Virus record (IMG/VR): IMGVR_UViG_3300030106_004411
Span: 1 to 42,130 of that record
Strand: one strand, 5' to 3'
DNA length: 42,130 nt
Source: a virus
The notes under the pieces were generated by a model. That model was given only the letters and a program-made list of their open reading frames with translations, was not told the DNA's origin and did no database searches. Below, piece after piece: positions 1-7,897 of the stretch. The position numbers and the translations under genes were made by a program. Position 1 is the first letter of the stretch. The number at the start of each line of letters is the position of its first letter.

Positions 1-51
1 CCATAACGTATCAATTACACTAGTATCTATATTATTAATTAGATTACTCAA
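1..51 (-). CDS. 5' end of an unidentified minus-strand gene (partial)
   Basis: A strong Shine-Dalgarno GGAGGTG (minus sense) lies 8 nt before a TTG codon at 51-49. The frame is open to the window edge and gives MSNLINNIDTSVIDTLW. Only 17 codons are visible, so no function can be given. It is divergent from the terminase-side genes and is preceded by a long structured leader (85-218). The good ribosome site is the main evidence, because the peptide is too short to judge. Confidence 0.55.
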   Translation of the reverse strand, partial: MSNLINNIDTSVIDTLW

Positions 52-84
52 TTTGAGCACCTCCAATTGATTTGCATTAAATGG

Positions 85-218
85 TTTAAACACAAGTCCC
101 TTGAGAGTTTGAAGCGGTCACTTCAAAGTCAAGGTATCTTCACCCGGGTGTTACACCCACAAGACCCGGTAGTTCAGGAGCGAAGCGTTTAAATTATCAA
201 AGATCGTCTGATCTTTGA
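85..218 (-). ncRNA. structured leader of the left minus-strand gene
   Basis: Read on the minus strand, the region ahead of the gene at 51 holds three strong stem-loops in a row. The first is 197-205 with 210-218 (9 bp, loop GTCT). The second is an outer stem of 161-166 with 133-140 (two-base bulge) enclosing GGGTG/CACCC at 146-158. The third is 99-104 with 129-134 enclosing a 7-bp stem, 108-114 with 121-127. No U-run follows any of them. This looks like a regulatory leader (attenuator or riboswitch-like). I do not recognise a known class, and its function is inference. Confidence 0.4.
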
Positions 219-244
219 ACAACATGAGATTGTTAAAGGTTCCC
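214..244 (-). promoter_or_regulatory. degenerate copy of the phage-type promoter
   Basis: The minus strand carries GGGAACCTTT (244-235), identical to the upstream block of the promoter at 40611-40641. At the same 14-nt spacing the second block reads GTTCAAA, which matches TATAAAA at only four of seven positions and overlaps the first leader hairpin. It may be weak, controlled, or not a promoter. Its position ahead of the left minus-strand gene favours a regulatory role. Confidence 0.3.
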
Positions 245-342
245 AAAAAAAAGAATTTATTTTTTTTTCCAATGATCACGTGAACCTTATATGCAACCGG
301 TTCGATTTTTTCAACCGAATCCGACAATTTCAACTAGATAAT

Positions 343-432
343 GGGGGGAGGGGGGAATATAAAAAAAGAGGCACACACAAAGTACCAAAATTTTTTTGTG
401 TTCTATTTTTTAAAAATTTGCCTTATATTCCC
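343..432. repeat. G6-A-G6 tract and nested inverted repeat
   Basis: Two runs of six G separated by one A (343-355) stand out in an AT-rich genome. Overlapping them is a perfect 10-bp inverted repeat, GGGAATATAA at 353-362 with its complement at 423-432. It encloses a second perfect pair, ACACAAA at 375-381 with 395-401. The structure ends 18 nt before the gene at 451. It may be an operator, terminator, translation-blocking hairpin or packaging signal. The sequence shows only the structure. Confidence 0.6.
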
Positions 433-450
433 ATCAACCTTAATTATTAT

Positions 451-726
451 ATGATTGTAACGAAAAAGAAATATAAAGCTTTAGAAGAAGAGTTAAAGCT
501 GGCAAAAGCCGAGCTAAACCTTGTAACTCGTATACTGTCAGACTCTTCACTATATATTATTAACGTAATGAAAGAACGTAGCAGTAGAAAAATAGGGGCA
601 ACCAAGGCTTTAGGCTTTTGTGAGACAGCAGCATTAGCTAATCTTACTTTCCTAGAAAAAGAAAAAAAGGAAAGCTACCTCAATGGAACGCTCTATGACT
701 CTGGGCGAAGCTATACAGAAGCTTAA
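451..726 (+). CDS. small hypothetical protein
   Basis: 91 aa, starting MIVTKKKYKALEEE. The N-terminal third is a lysine/glutamate-rich amphipathic helix that could form a coiled coil. The rest has no motif I recognise. The frame is open upstream to 280, but that extension runs through the G-tract and inverted repeat and looks non-coding, so the ATG at 451 is preferred. No clear ribosome site precedes it. The end overlaps the next gene by 44 bp. First gene of the plus-strand cluster leading to the terminase. Confidence 0.55.
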   Translation: MIVTKKKYKALEEELKLAKAELNLVTRILSDSSLYIINVMKERSSRKIGATKALGFCETAALANLTFLEKEKKESYLNGTLYDSGRSYTEA

Positions 727-904
727 AGATTTAAGCATTACTGTAGATGTTGACGTTCTTTTGTCTGTTTTAGATGACGGAACTCAATACTCTGACGAAG
801 TATATCTTTCTATGCATACGCTTGCAGAAATTCTAGACATTATTAATGATGAGCTAGAGGTACCAATGCTTTTAGTATCTCCCGGGGAGATATATGAAGC
901 ATAA
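683..904 (+). CDS. small acidic hypothetical protein
   Basis: 73 aa, starting MERSMTLGEAIQ, rich in Asp, Glu and Leu and predicted mainly helical. An AAAGGAAAG site lies about 10 nt before the ATG at 683; the second Met (695) is an alternative. It overlaps the previous gene by 44 bp and the phosphoesterase by 11 bp, which suggests translational coupling. Function unknown; acidic phage mini-proteins of this size often bind host proteins, but nothing here proves that. Confidence 0.65.
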   Translation: MERSMTLGEAIQKLKDLSITVDVDVLLSVLDDGTQYSDEVYLSMHTLAEILDIINDELEVPMLLVSPGEIYEA

Positions 905-1676
905 GCGAGCTATAGTAATACCAGACCAGCACTTCCCATTACATGACCCTGCTGCTGTAAATGTCGTAGTACAAGCTATCGAAGTAGTAAAACCTGACAT
1001 GATGATTAACTTAGGTGACGTTGGTGAATGGGAAAGTGTAAGTGCGTGGAGATGGAAAGGTAAAAAGCTCCCAGACCTAACATTCCAACTTCCTTTAATT
1101 GATGAAGAAATAGCCAAAGTGAATGCAGGATTGGATATATGGGATAAAGCAAGTGCAAAGGTAGGATGCAAAAACAAATATATGCTTCAGGGGAATCACG
1201 ATGAGTGGTTAGATAAGTTTGTCGAAAATAAGGTAGGCGACCACCCAGCATTAAAATCATATAAATTTGATATGGCGTGCAACCTAAAAAAGAGAGGATA
1301 TAAGTATTATGAGCATAATAGGCCTGTAAAGATTGGAAAGGTAAATTTTATACATGGTGCCTATGCTACAACATATCACGCAAAAAAACATTTAGAGGCA
1401 TATGGTGCCAATATTATATATGCACATGTACACGACTGTCAAAGGCATACGTTAACTAAGTTAGATTCTGGTACTATTGGATCGTGGGCTGTAGGAAACT
1501 TAAAAGACCACTCAGCAGAAAAGAATAAATGGTTGAAAGGTCGGTTGCATAATTGGCAACATGCGTTTGCTATAGTAGATTGGTATACTAATGGAAACTT
1601 TAAAGTAGAAGTTGTAGACATTCAAAATGGTATGACTTATCTTTGGGGGGACTTAATAGATGGAAATAAAAATTAA
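894..1676 (+). CDS. calcineurin-like metallophosphoesterase
   Basis: 260 aa with the ordered metal-binding motifs of the calcineurin-like phosphoesterase superfamily: D11-x-H13 (PDQHFP), G41-D-x-x-E45 (NLGDVGEW), G100-N-H-D-E104, a histidine in FIHGAY near 154, and H178-V-H180 near the C-terminal side. These bind two metal ions and hydrolyse phosphoester bonds; the substrate (nucleotide, nucleic acid or phosphoprotein) cannot be told from sequence. The gene starts inside the end of the preceding gene and sits just upstream of the terminase, a common place for such enzymes in tailed phages. All catalytic motifs appear intact. Confidence 0.9.
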   Translation: MKHKRAIVIPDQHFPLHDPAAVNVVVQAIEVVKPDMMINLGDVGEWESVSAWRWKGKKLPDLTFQLPLIDEEIAKVNAGLDIWDKASAKVGCKNKYMLQGNHDEWLDKFVENKVGDHPALKSYKFDMACNLKKRGYKYYEHNRPVKIGKVNFIHGAYATTYHAKKHLEAYGANIIYAHVHDCQRHTLTKLDSGTIGSWAVGNLKDHSAEKNKWLKGRLHNWQHAFAIVDWYTNGNFKVEVVDIQNGMTYLWGDLIDGNKN

Positions 1677-1687
1677 AAATGGTCGCT

Positions 1688-1809
1688 AACTCAAATAGGA
1701 GTTCCTTATGATAGGAATAGTGATCGCTGGCTTGCCCGGAGGGATGCGTGGTAACCAATCCACAATGGTAGATGGAGATTCAGTAATATAGGTTGGGAGT
1801 GGCGAGCCA
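1688..1809 (+). promoter_or_regulatory. structured leader ahead of small terminase
   Basis: Between the phosphoesterase and the GTG start at 1812 lie two mutually exclusive small hairpins (AACTC/GAGTT at 1688-1703; TTCCT/AGGAA just after). A 9-bp pairing of 1728-1736 with 1801-1809 (one G-U) then encloses a GTGG/CCAC stem at 1748-1763. The closing helix ends two bases before the GTG start, so it could control translation of the terminase. The folding is by eye, not computed. Confidence 0.35.
1708..1791 (+). CDS. possible 27-aa peptide
   Basis: ATG at 1708 has an AGGAG site 6 nt upstream (1697-1701) and opens 27 codons, starting MIGIVIAGLPGG and ending DSVI. It lies wholly inside the structured region ahead of the small terminase. 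The ribosome site is good but the peptide is short, Gly-rich and unrecognised. It may be a leader peptide or chance. Confidence 0.3.
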   Translation: MIGIVIAGLPGGMRGNQSTMVDGDSVI

Positions 1810-1811
1810 AA

Positions 1812-2576
1812 GTGTTTACTCGAACTGTAAGAGGAGTTGATTATTATGTTTACGAAAATAAAAAAGAGTTTCGTAAAGACCACCCAAAAGCTTCGTTGGT
1901 TAATAATTGGAGAGATGGAAAGCCGGGAGATTGGGTAGTAACAGATGATAATCAAGTTACACAGATCGTGGATAGGGTTGAAATGTATAATACTGGCCGA
2001 AAGATCAAGAATGATGTTGTTAAGACACTTCTTGGTATGGCGTGGGTTAGATCAGATGGGAAGCTAGGTGGGAAGCCAGCTAGTAGTATATCAAGCTTTA
2101 CAAAGCGTAGCCCTAATGAATCTAGAGCAAGAAGGAATGCCCCAACACATCAAGAGCGTATTTTTGCTGAACATGTTTCAGCTGGTGTGTCTCCTGTGGA
2201 AGCATACTTTACAGCATTCTCTACAAATGACCCTGCATATGCTGAGCGAGCATCAAGAACATTACTTGCAACTAAAAGGGTGCAAAATCTAGTGAGAAAA
2301 GAAATAGAAGAAAAGGCACATGCTCTTGGTATTAGTCATTCGTGGATATTAGAGCAATTTAAAAATATTATACAGCAAAAAGGTGTTCGAGACGCAGATA
2401 AGCTTAGGGCTTTAGAAACACTTGCAAAAGCTACAGGTGTATTAGATACAACCAAATCTACAGAAACTGTTGCTTTGCTTCATCAGGTACAAGATTTTAC
2501 ACGTGAACAGCTAGAGAGTTGGCAAGAAGTACAACCAGATACAGAAAAACTAGCAGATGGAAAAAAAGAAAAGTAA
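1812..2576 (+). CDS. terS: putative terminase small subunit
   Basis: 254 aa from a GTG start. Residues about 110-220 resemble small-terminase DNA-binding regions: THQERIFAEHVSAGVSP followed by a helix ending in ERASRTLLATKRVQ, then a long helical oligomerisation segment (KLRALETLAKATGVLD). The N-terminal 100 residues are an extra domain, rich in Lys, Trp and Asp, that I do not recognise. Small terminases recognise packaging sites and pass DNA to the large subunit. The end overlaps the large terminase gene by 20 bp, which strongly supports the assignment. The start is uncertain because the GTG has only a distant GGGAG. Confidence 0.75.
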   Translation: MFTRTVRGVDYYVYENKKEFRKDHPKASLVNNWRDGKPGDWVVTDDNQVTQIVDRVEMYNTGRKIKNDVVKTLLGMAWVRSDGKLGGKPASSISSFTKRSPNESRARRNAPTHQERIFAEHVSAGVSPVEAYFTAFSTNDPAYAERASRTLLATKRVQNLVRKEIEEKAHALGISHSWILEQFKNIIQQKGVRDADKLRALETLAKATGVLDTTKSTETVALLHQVQDFTREQLESWQEVQPDTEKLADGKKEK

Positions 2577-4173
2577 AGAAAGCCCTGCTAAAAATGTTAA
2601 TGTTATTAGTAGTCTTACAGAAAAAGACGAAATATATAAAGCAGCGTATAGAGACTTAATTTTCTTTGGTCGTGCTTTTTTACCTAACGACTTCCTAAAT
2701 AAAAGCGGTACTCCTGATTTTCATCGGGACGTAGCAAAAAAGCTAATCTCAACAAAGCCGGGTGGAAGGCTTTGTAATATCCTGCCTCGTGGGTTTGGTA
2801 AAAGTATTTTAGCAAAAGCAGCTATTATGCATAAGCTATGCTTTGGTGCTAAGGATCAGCGTCAATTTATTGCATGGATAGGAGAGGAACAGGGCCAAGC
2901 CATTGACCATCTTAAATATCTTAAAAATCATTTAGAAGTTAATAAAACTATTAAATACTACTTTGGAGACCTTGCTGGAGACTCTGCTGGAAAGCGTTGG
3001 ACAGAAAAGGATATTGTTACGGCTAAAGGTGATAGAATTATAGCTAAGGGTACTAGCCAAAGATTAAGAGGACGTACAGAAGTAGATGTAAGATATACAG
3101 GTATCATTTTAGATGACTTTGAGTCAGAGTTAAATACTAAAACGCCTGAACGTAGAGCAGAAATTAAAAAATGGGTGGTATCGACAGTATACCCTGCATT
3201 AGAAGAATCTCCCGGTAACGAAGGCTGGATATGGCTTTCCGGTACTATTGTTCACTATGATTCTTTTTTGCAGATGATATATGAAGGTGCAACTGATGCA
3301 AAGAAGACAGGACGTAAATATCCTTGGACGGTTACTTTTAGAAGGGCTATGGAAGAAGGCCATCCTTTGTGGGCTGATCAATTTTCACTTACAAAGCTAG
3401 AAAGAAAAAGGCAAGAGTTTATTGAAGCTGGCCTTGTTAATAAGTTTGCTCAAGAGTATATGAATGATGCTAGAGATATTTCTAACGCTTCTTTTAAAAC
3501 AGATAAAATTAAACACCATAGCTTAAAATTTGAATCTCATAATAATTTTGGATATTTAGTAGATAAACGTGAAGCGATACCCATTCATACATATATGGGT
3601 GTAGACTTAGCTCATACAGCAACTAAAACATCTGACTATCAAGTAATTTTAGTATTAGGAGTAGACTCTAATAAGAATAGATATATTTTAGAGTATTTTA
3701 GAGATCGCATTCCTACGTTTGATATGCCAGAAAAAATATTAGCCATGGCTCAAAAGTATAGACCAGTTAGAAGGGTAACCATTGAAACTGTCGCTGCTCA
3801 AGAAATGGTGAGAGATATGGTAACAAGAATGAGTGCAACAGACAGAAGGCTTATTCCGGGTATCTTTAAAGGAGCTAAGCCACCACCGGGTATTAAAAAA
3901 GCTGACAGACTAGAAACAGCACTAGGGCCTGTGGTCAATAGTGGAAAGTTATATATTCGCAGAGAAATGACAGATATAGTAGACGAATTTTTTGAACATC
4001 CTGTCCCTAAACATGATGATGTAATGGATGCTTTATATTATGCTGATTATTACTCACAAGCACCAAGAAGCAATGTAATTGATGTTTCTGAAATAAATAA
4101 GGAAGATTCTGGTAGAGAGTTTAAAATCATAAAAGCCTATAATTGGCTTACTGGATCAAGAATTAATTCTTGA
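2557..4173 (+). CDS. terL: terminase large subunit
   Basis: 538 aa ATPase-nuclease that pumps DNA into the prohead. The Walker A motif is LPRGFGKS at about 76-83. Walker B with the catalytic acid is IILDDFE at about 183-189. The ATPase coupling stretch WLSGT lies near 226-230. The RNase H-like nuclease domain starts with YMGVDLA, whose Asp at about 350 is a metal ligand, and ends with the late acidic motif HDDVMDALYYAD. Length is typical of the family. It starts inside the small subunit gene. It is followed by an 89-bp gap with a promoter, suggesting that downstream structural genes can also be transcribed separately. Confidence 0.95.
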   Translation: MEKKKSKESPAKNVNVISSLTEKDEIYKAAYRDLIFFGRAFLPNDFLNKSGTPDFHRDVAKKLISTKPGGRLCNILPRGFGKSILAKAAIMHKLCFGAKDQRQFIAWIGEEQGQAIDHLKYLKNHLEVNKTIKYYFGDLAGDSAGKRWTEKDIVTAKGDRIIAKGTSQRLRGRTEVDVRYTGIILDDFESELNTKTPERRAEIKKWVVSTVYPALEESPGNEGWIWLSGTIVHYDSFLQMIYEGATDAKKTGRKYPWTVTFRRAMEEGHPLWADQFSLTKLERKRQEFIEAGLVNKFAQEYMNDARDISNASFKTDKIKHHSLKFESHNNFGYLVDKREAIPIHTYMGVDLAHTATKTSDYQVILVLGVDSNKNRYILEYFRDRIPTFDMPEKILAMAQKYRPVRRVTIETVAAQEMVRDMVTRMSATDRRLIPGIFKGAKPPPGIKKADRLETALGPVVNSGKLYIRREMTDIVDEFFEHPVPKHDDVMDALYYADYYSQAPRSNVIDVSEINKEDSGREFKIIKAYNWLTGSRINS

Positions 4174-4198
4174 CATTTTGTCAGTAGTACATTATATT
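4170..4198 (+). promoter_or_regulatory. sigma70-type promoter for the structural genes
   Basis: TTGACA at 4170-4175 and TATATT at 4193-4198 are separated by exactly 17 nt, near the bacterial sigma70 consensus. The -35 box overlaps the last codons of the large terminase. The expected start of transcription is near 4205, about 58 nt before the next gene. Confidence 0.7.
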
Positions 4199-4262
4199 AC
4201 CTCTGCTACTATCTAAAATTGTTTTTTAACTTGTGGTAATTCTGAGGGTCTAAATATAAAAA

Positions 4263-5000
4263 GTGGCTAATGGTAATGTAAACACACTCCTTATTGCAGC
4301 TCAATACGCTGACAATTTGTCGGGTACACGTATTTTAGAAGACAGAGAAATTCGAGAGGCAAATAAAGTATTTAAGGAGATGTTTGGGTATAACGTAGAG
4401 ACAGGTAGCTTTAGAGATGTTTTAAGTGGTCGGGAAGTTTCTTCTCCTGTTGAATACCTTAAGAGAATGAAAGATATGGCTCGTAATATATATAATATGA
4501 GGTCTGAAGATATTCAGCGTGGCTCTTGGGAAGAGCCTTTGTTTAATTGGAAAAATGTAGATGCTGGCGTGTCTTTGATGAAAAAAAGGCGACAGTTCAA
4601 TGAATCAATAGTGGCAGAACCTGATAAGACTAAAGTGAATCTACAAAAGGTTCCTGAAGAAGTTTTATATATTGACCCTGAAACTGACGAGGGGAAAAGA
4701 GCAATAAAAGAAAAACAATGGAATGAAGTTATGGAATCATTGAAAGATGATTTAGGGTTTTCTAGAGTTCCAATTCCGTTAAAAAGAGCTGGTGAAATCT
4801 TACCAGAAGAAAATCCATTTAAAACTCAGCCTAAATATTTTGAAGAGCTACCAAATATGCCTCATGTGATACCAAAATATAAACCTGATATATTGCCTTT
4901 TTATCCCGATCAGGGAAAAGGATTTCGGCAGGGCGTTAGTGAGTCAGGAGTAAACATGCCTATGCGTAACCAAGCCATAAAAGATTGGATAAAGCCCTAA
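4263..5000 (+). CDS. hypothetical protein between terminase and portal
   Basis: 245 aa from a GTG start (MANGNVNTLLIAAQYAD). Mostly charged and helical in the first half. The second half is proline-rich (PIPLKRAGEILPEENPF, PYFEELPN-like stretches), suggesting an extended tail. No enzymatic motif is seen. It lies one base before the portal gene and is almost certainly co-translated with it, so a role in portal assembly or a minor head protein is likely by context only. GTG is chosen because the in-frame sequence directly upstream has no ATG. Confidence 0.7.
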   Translation: MANGNVNTLLIAAQYADNLSGTRILEDREIREANKVFKEMFGYNVETGSFRDVLSGREVSSPVEYLKRMKDMARNIYNMRSEDIQRGSWEEPLFNWKNVDAGVSLMKKRRQFNESIVAEPDKTKVNLQKVPEEVLYIDPETDEGKRAIKEKQWNEVMESLKDDLGFSRVPIPLKRAGEILPEENPFKTQPKYFEELPNMPHVIPKYKPDILPFYPDQGKGFRQGVSESGVNMPMRNQAIKDWIKP

Positions 5001-5001
5001 A

Positions 5002-7011
5002 ATGCCTATACAAGAAGACCCAAGAGCAAAATTAAATAAAGAATTATTCCAAAAATGGAGAGATGCAAGAGAAGACTGGGATGAAGACGCTAGGGGTGAT
5101 TTAGATTTCTTTTTAGGAAATCACTTTACCACAAACGAAGCTTCAGACCTTGCTAGTAGGAATCAAGCAGATGTTCCTATGGATAGAATTTCTCCTGCTG
5201 TAGACAAGCTAAAAAGTATGCTTACAGCTAAACCACCGATATTTACAGCTATTCCACGAGAAGATTCTGATGTAAAAATTGCAAATGTATGGAGAACTAT
5301 TCTTGGATATGTTTGGGATGTTTCTGAAGGAGATACTCATATAAAGCAAGCCATTCAAGATTATGCTGTTACAGGTCTTGGTTATTTATATGCATATATT
5401 GACGGAGAAGCAGATTTTGGTAGAGGTGACGTTAAGTTTACCCATGTTAACCCATTTCGTGTATATGTACCACCTGATTGTCGAGACAGGTGGTTTACTG
5501 ATGCTGAAGGCATTATTCTATCTACTATATTAACTGGGGAGCAAATCGTTAACCTCTACCCTGAATTAGGAGATCAGATAGACCCAGAAACTGGAGAAAT
5601 AATTCCGGGTATTATAAATGAGATTTCTACAGTTATGGAAGAAGATTTTCCGGAATCTAGCCATAAAAACACGATCAAAGCTTATACGCCAGCAGAAATT
5701 AAAGATAATGATTTTTGGCATCGTGAAAAATATCAAGTATTAGAAAGATTTTTTCCTACAACAGTTCCTTTTTATCGTGTCATTGACTCAAGGACTAATC
5801 AGGAAAGTATAATGGATGAAGAGGCATTTACTGTAATGCTTGAAAAAAATCCGGGTGCTGTTGAAAGAGGGTTTCTTGAGTTTGAAGAAATCCCTCAAAC
5901 TAGAATAGGCGTGTCTGCCACAGTCGGAGAAATTGTTTTATATGAAAAGGTATTAAACATTGACAGTTATCCAATTGTTCCTGTTCCAAATATTTGGACA
6001 GAAACCCCTTATCCCAAATCAGATGTCTCTCGTGCAAGGCCCATGCAAAAACTTTTAAATAAACTATGGTCTCTTGCTTTGTCTCATGCACAGGCATCAG
6101 CTGGGTTAAAGTTGATTGTCCCTATGGGGTCTGTACCAAATATGGAAGACTTAGAAAGGGATTGGTCAAATCCTAATGCTGTTATAGAAGTAGATACTAC
6201 TCAAGGAGAGCCCCACTATCCAGCACCTCAACCTTTAGCTGGCGAATTTTATAGATTAATTCAGCAATGTGAGTTTTATATAGACTTTACTTTTGGTTTG
6301 CCTGAGATGATGCATGGAATGTCAGAGAAGGCTCCAGAGACAGTTAGGGGAACTGAAAGAATGATTGCTCTCGGCTCAGAAAGACCAAAATCTAAATTAA
6401 GAGATATAGAATTTAGTATTAACAGATTGGGAAGAATTTTGTATGGGCTATCAAAAGGACATTATACTTATGAAAAAATGTTTTCTTTAGCTCAGCCTAA
6501 TAATGATTTGTCCGATGTTACAATTAATATGTATGATGATGTTACACGTCCAGTAAATGATATTTTTAAAGATAGATTAAATATTGGGCAGCATGATGTT
6601 AGAATACAGCCCGGCTCTACCTTGCCTGAAAGTAAGTGGGCAATTTATAATGTTTATTTAGAAGCTTTTCAGCTGGGCTTAATAGATCGGATGGAAGTAT
6701 TGAAAAAGAATCCAGAAATATTTGATAAAGAAGGTATTTTGGCTCGACTTAGTGATTATCAAAAATATGAGTCAGAAATACAAGGATTAAAATCTCAGGT
6801 TAAAGAACTTTCGGGAGACTTACAAACAGCTAGACGTGAATCTGTTCACGATAGGATGCGTGTGGAAGTTTCTCAGTTTGAGAATAAACTTGCTGACATT
6901 GCTTCAAAAAGCGATGCAGACAGAAAAGTTAGAGCCGCTAAAATGGATAGCTCAGTTAAGCTCGCAGAGCGTGACATTAAAGATGCTGTCGATTCTATAA
7001 AAGGCGGCTAA
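5002..7011 (+). CDS. portal protein (P22-like)
   Basis: 669 aa, close to the long portals of P22-type podoviruses. The start is strongly charged (KLNKELFQKWRDARED, then GDLDFFLGNHFT), followed by the family-typical region PMDRISPAVDKLKSMLTAKPP. The middle has the crown/stem pattern HVNPFRVYVPPDCRD. The last 100 residues (from about 590) form a long coiled coil (ESEIQGLKSQVKELSGDL), like the helical barrel of P22 portal. The portal is the dodecameric DNA gate at one capsid vertex. The order terminase, portal, scaffold, capsid confirms the call. The stop overlaps the next small gene (TAATG). Confidence 0.9.
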   Translation: MPIQEDPRAKLNKELFQKWRDAREDWDEDARGDLDFFLGNHFTTNEASDLASRNQADVPMDRISPAVDKLKSMLTAKPPIFTAIPREDSDVKIANVWRTILGYVWDVSEGDTHIKQAIQDYAVTGLGYLYAYIDGEADFGRGDVKFTHVNPFRVYVPPDCRDRWFTDAEGIILSTILTGEQIVNLYPELGDQIDPETGEIIPGIINEISTVMEEDFPESSHKNTIKAYTPAEIKDNDFWHREKYQVLERFFPTTVPFYRVIDSRTNQESIMDEEAFTVMLEKNPGAVERGFLEFEEIPQTRIGVSATVGEIVLYEKVLNIDSYPIVPVPNIWTETPYPKSDVSRARPMQKLLNKLWSLALSHAQASAGLKLIVPMGSVPNMEDLERDWSNPNAVIEVDTTQGEPHYPAPQPLAGEFYRLIQQCEFYIDFTFGLPEMMHGMSEKAPETVRGTERMIALGSERPKSKLRDIEFSINRLGRILYGLSKGHYTYEKMFSLAQPNNDLSDVTINMYDDVTRPVNDIFKDRLNIGQHDVRIQPGSTLPESKWAIYNVYLEAFQLGLIDRMEVLKKNPEIFDKEGILARLSDYQKYESEIQGLKSQVKELSGDLQTARRESVHDRMRVEVSQFENKLADIASKSDADRKVRAAKMDSSVKLAERDIKDAVDSIKGG

Positions 7012-7136
7012 TGTACAGTAGGCAAAAAAGGGAGTCCTATAAAATAGGACGCTATAGCCACCCTAATGAGGTGAAGTCATGGCATGGGAAATCCAATAGG
7101 GGTTCAGCCCAAAACCCAAGAACATCTAGGAGGTAA
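7011..7136 (+). CDS. small strongly basic peptide (41 aa)
   Basis: The portal stop TAA overlaps the ATG by one base, with GGCGG just upstream. The 41-aa product starts MYSRQKRESYKIGRYSH and ends NPRTSRR. It has 11 Arg/Lys and only two acidic residues, so nucleic-acid or scaffold binding is conceivable. Its last codons form the AGGAGG ribosome site of the scaffold gene. A perfect hairpin (GTCCTA/TAGGAC, 7034-7050) sits inside it, so the stretch could instead be a structured spacer. Confidence 0.45.
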   Translation: MYSRQKRESYKIGRYSHPNEVKSWHGKSNRGSAQNPRTSRR

Positions 7137-7138
7137 TA

Positions 7139-7873
7139 ATGGCAGAAGCAACAGAACAAGAGGTAACTGAATATCCAGAAATTGAAGGTATGGATACGGA
7201 TTATGTTGCCAGTAACGCAGAAGATGAGTTTTCAACAGTAGATTATGAAAGTGAGAGCAAAAAGTTTCAATCTTTATATGATAGAGAACGTGCTCGAAAC
7301 GAAGAGCTGGCTAAATATAAGCCACTTGCAAATATGTTGGAGGCTCGCCCCGATGCAGTAGAAGCACTACAAAGGGTTATATCTGGTGGACAGCCGGTTC
7401 AAGCAAAACATCTTCAAATGACGGAAGAAGAGTTTAGCCCTTGGAAGGCCTTCTTTGACCCTAATTCAGAGTCTTATAAACATGTTCAAGAACAAGTTAA
7501 TAGTGCTGTGAATAAGGGCGTACAACAGCAAATGGCTGTTGTACAAGAGCAAGTGTTTATGAATGACCTTAAAAAGGATTTGAAAGAAGGATACAATTTT
7601 GACGATGCAATGGTCGAAGATTTTGTTAAGTTTTTTTCTACTCCTAAAGAGGATTTACCATTTGAAACGCTTGTTGATGTATATCTAAAGACAAATAATA
7701 AAAGCGAGGATAGGTCGAAGCCTGCTTCGTCTTTAGATGTTGTTAGGGCAAATAAACAAAACCCCCAGACACCCGGCAGTATGCAGGGTGCAGGTGTCAA
7801 ACCTCGATCTGATCAAGATAGGGTGTTTGACAGCATTAAAAAAGCTGGTGGTATTGGAAACAGATTGCCCTAA
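7139..7873 (+). CDS. head scaffolding protein
   Basis: 244 aa. Acidic, low-complexity N-terminus (EATEQEVTEYPEIEG), then a coiled-coil/helical middle (SLYDRERARNEELAKYK), a charged second half and a C-terminal basic-helical end (DRVFDSIKKAGGIGN). This is the usual composition of tailed-phage scaffolds, whose C-terminus binds coat protein. A perfect AGGAGG lies 6 nt before the ATG, giving high expression. Position between portal and major capsid is diagnostic. No protease domain is visible. Confidence 0.85.
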   Translation: MAEATEQEVTEYPEIEGMDTDYVASNAEDEFSTVDYESESKKFQSLYDRERARNEELAKYKPLANMLEARPDAVEALQRVISGGQPVQAKHLQMTEEEFSPWKAFFDPNSESYKHVQEQVNSAVNKGVQQQMAVVQEQVFMNDLKKDLKEGYNFDDAMVEDFVKFFSTPKEDLPFETLVDVYLKTNNKSEDRSKPASSLDVVRANKQNPQTPGSMQGAGVKPRSDQDRVFDSIKKAGGIGNRLP

Positions 7874-7897
7874 GTAGCTTAAAAAGGAGATAAGCAA

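Noticed and set aside
280-450. N-terminal extension of the gene at 451
   Set aside because: It would read through the G-tract and inverted repeat with an unlikely composition (poly-Lys, Phe-rich); no SD at 280.
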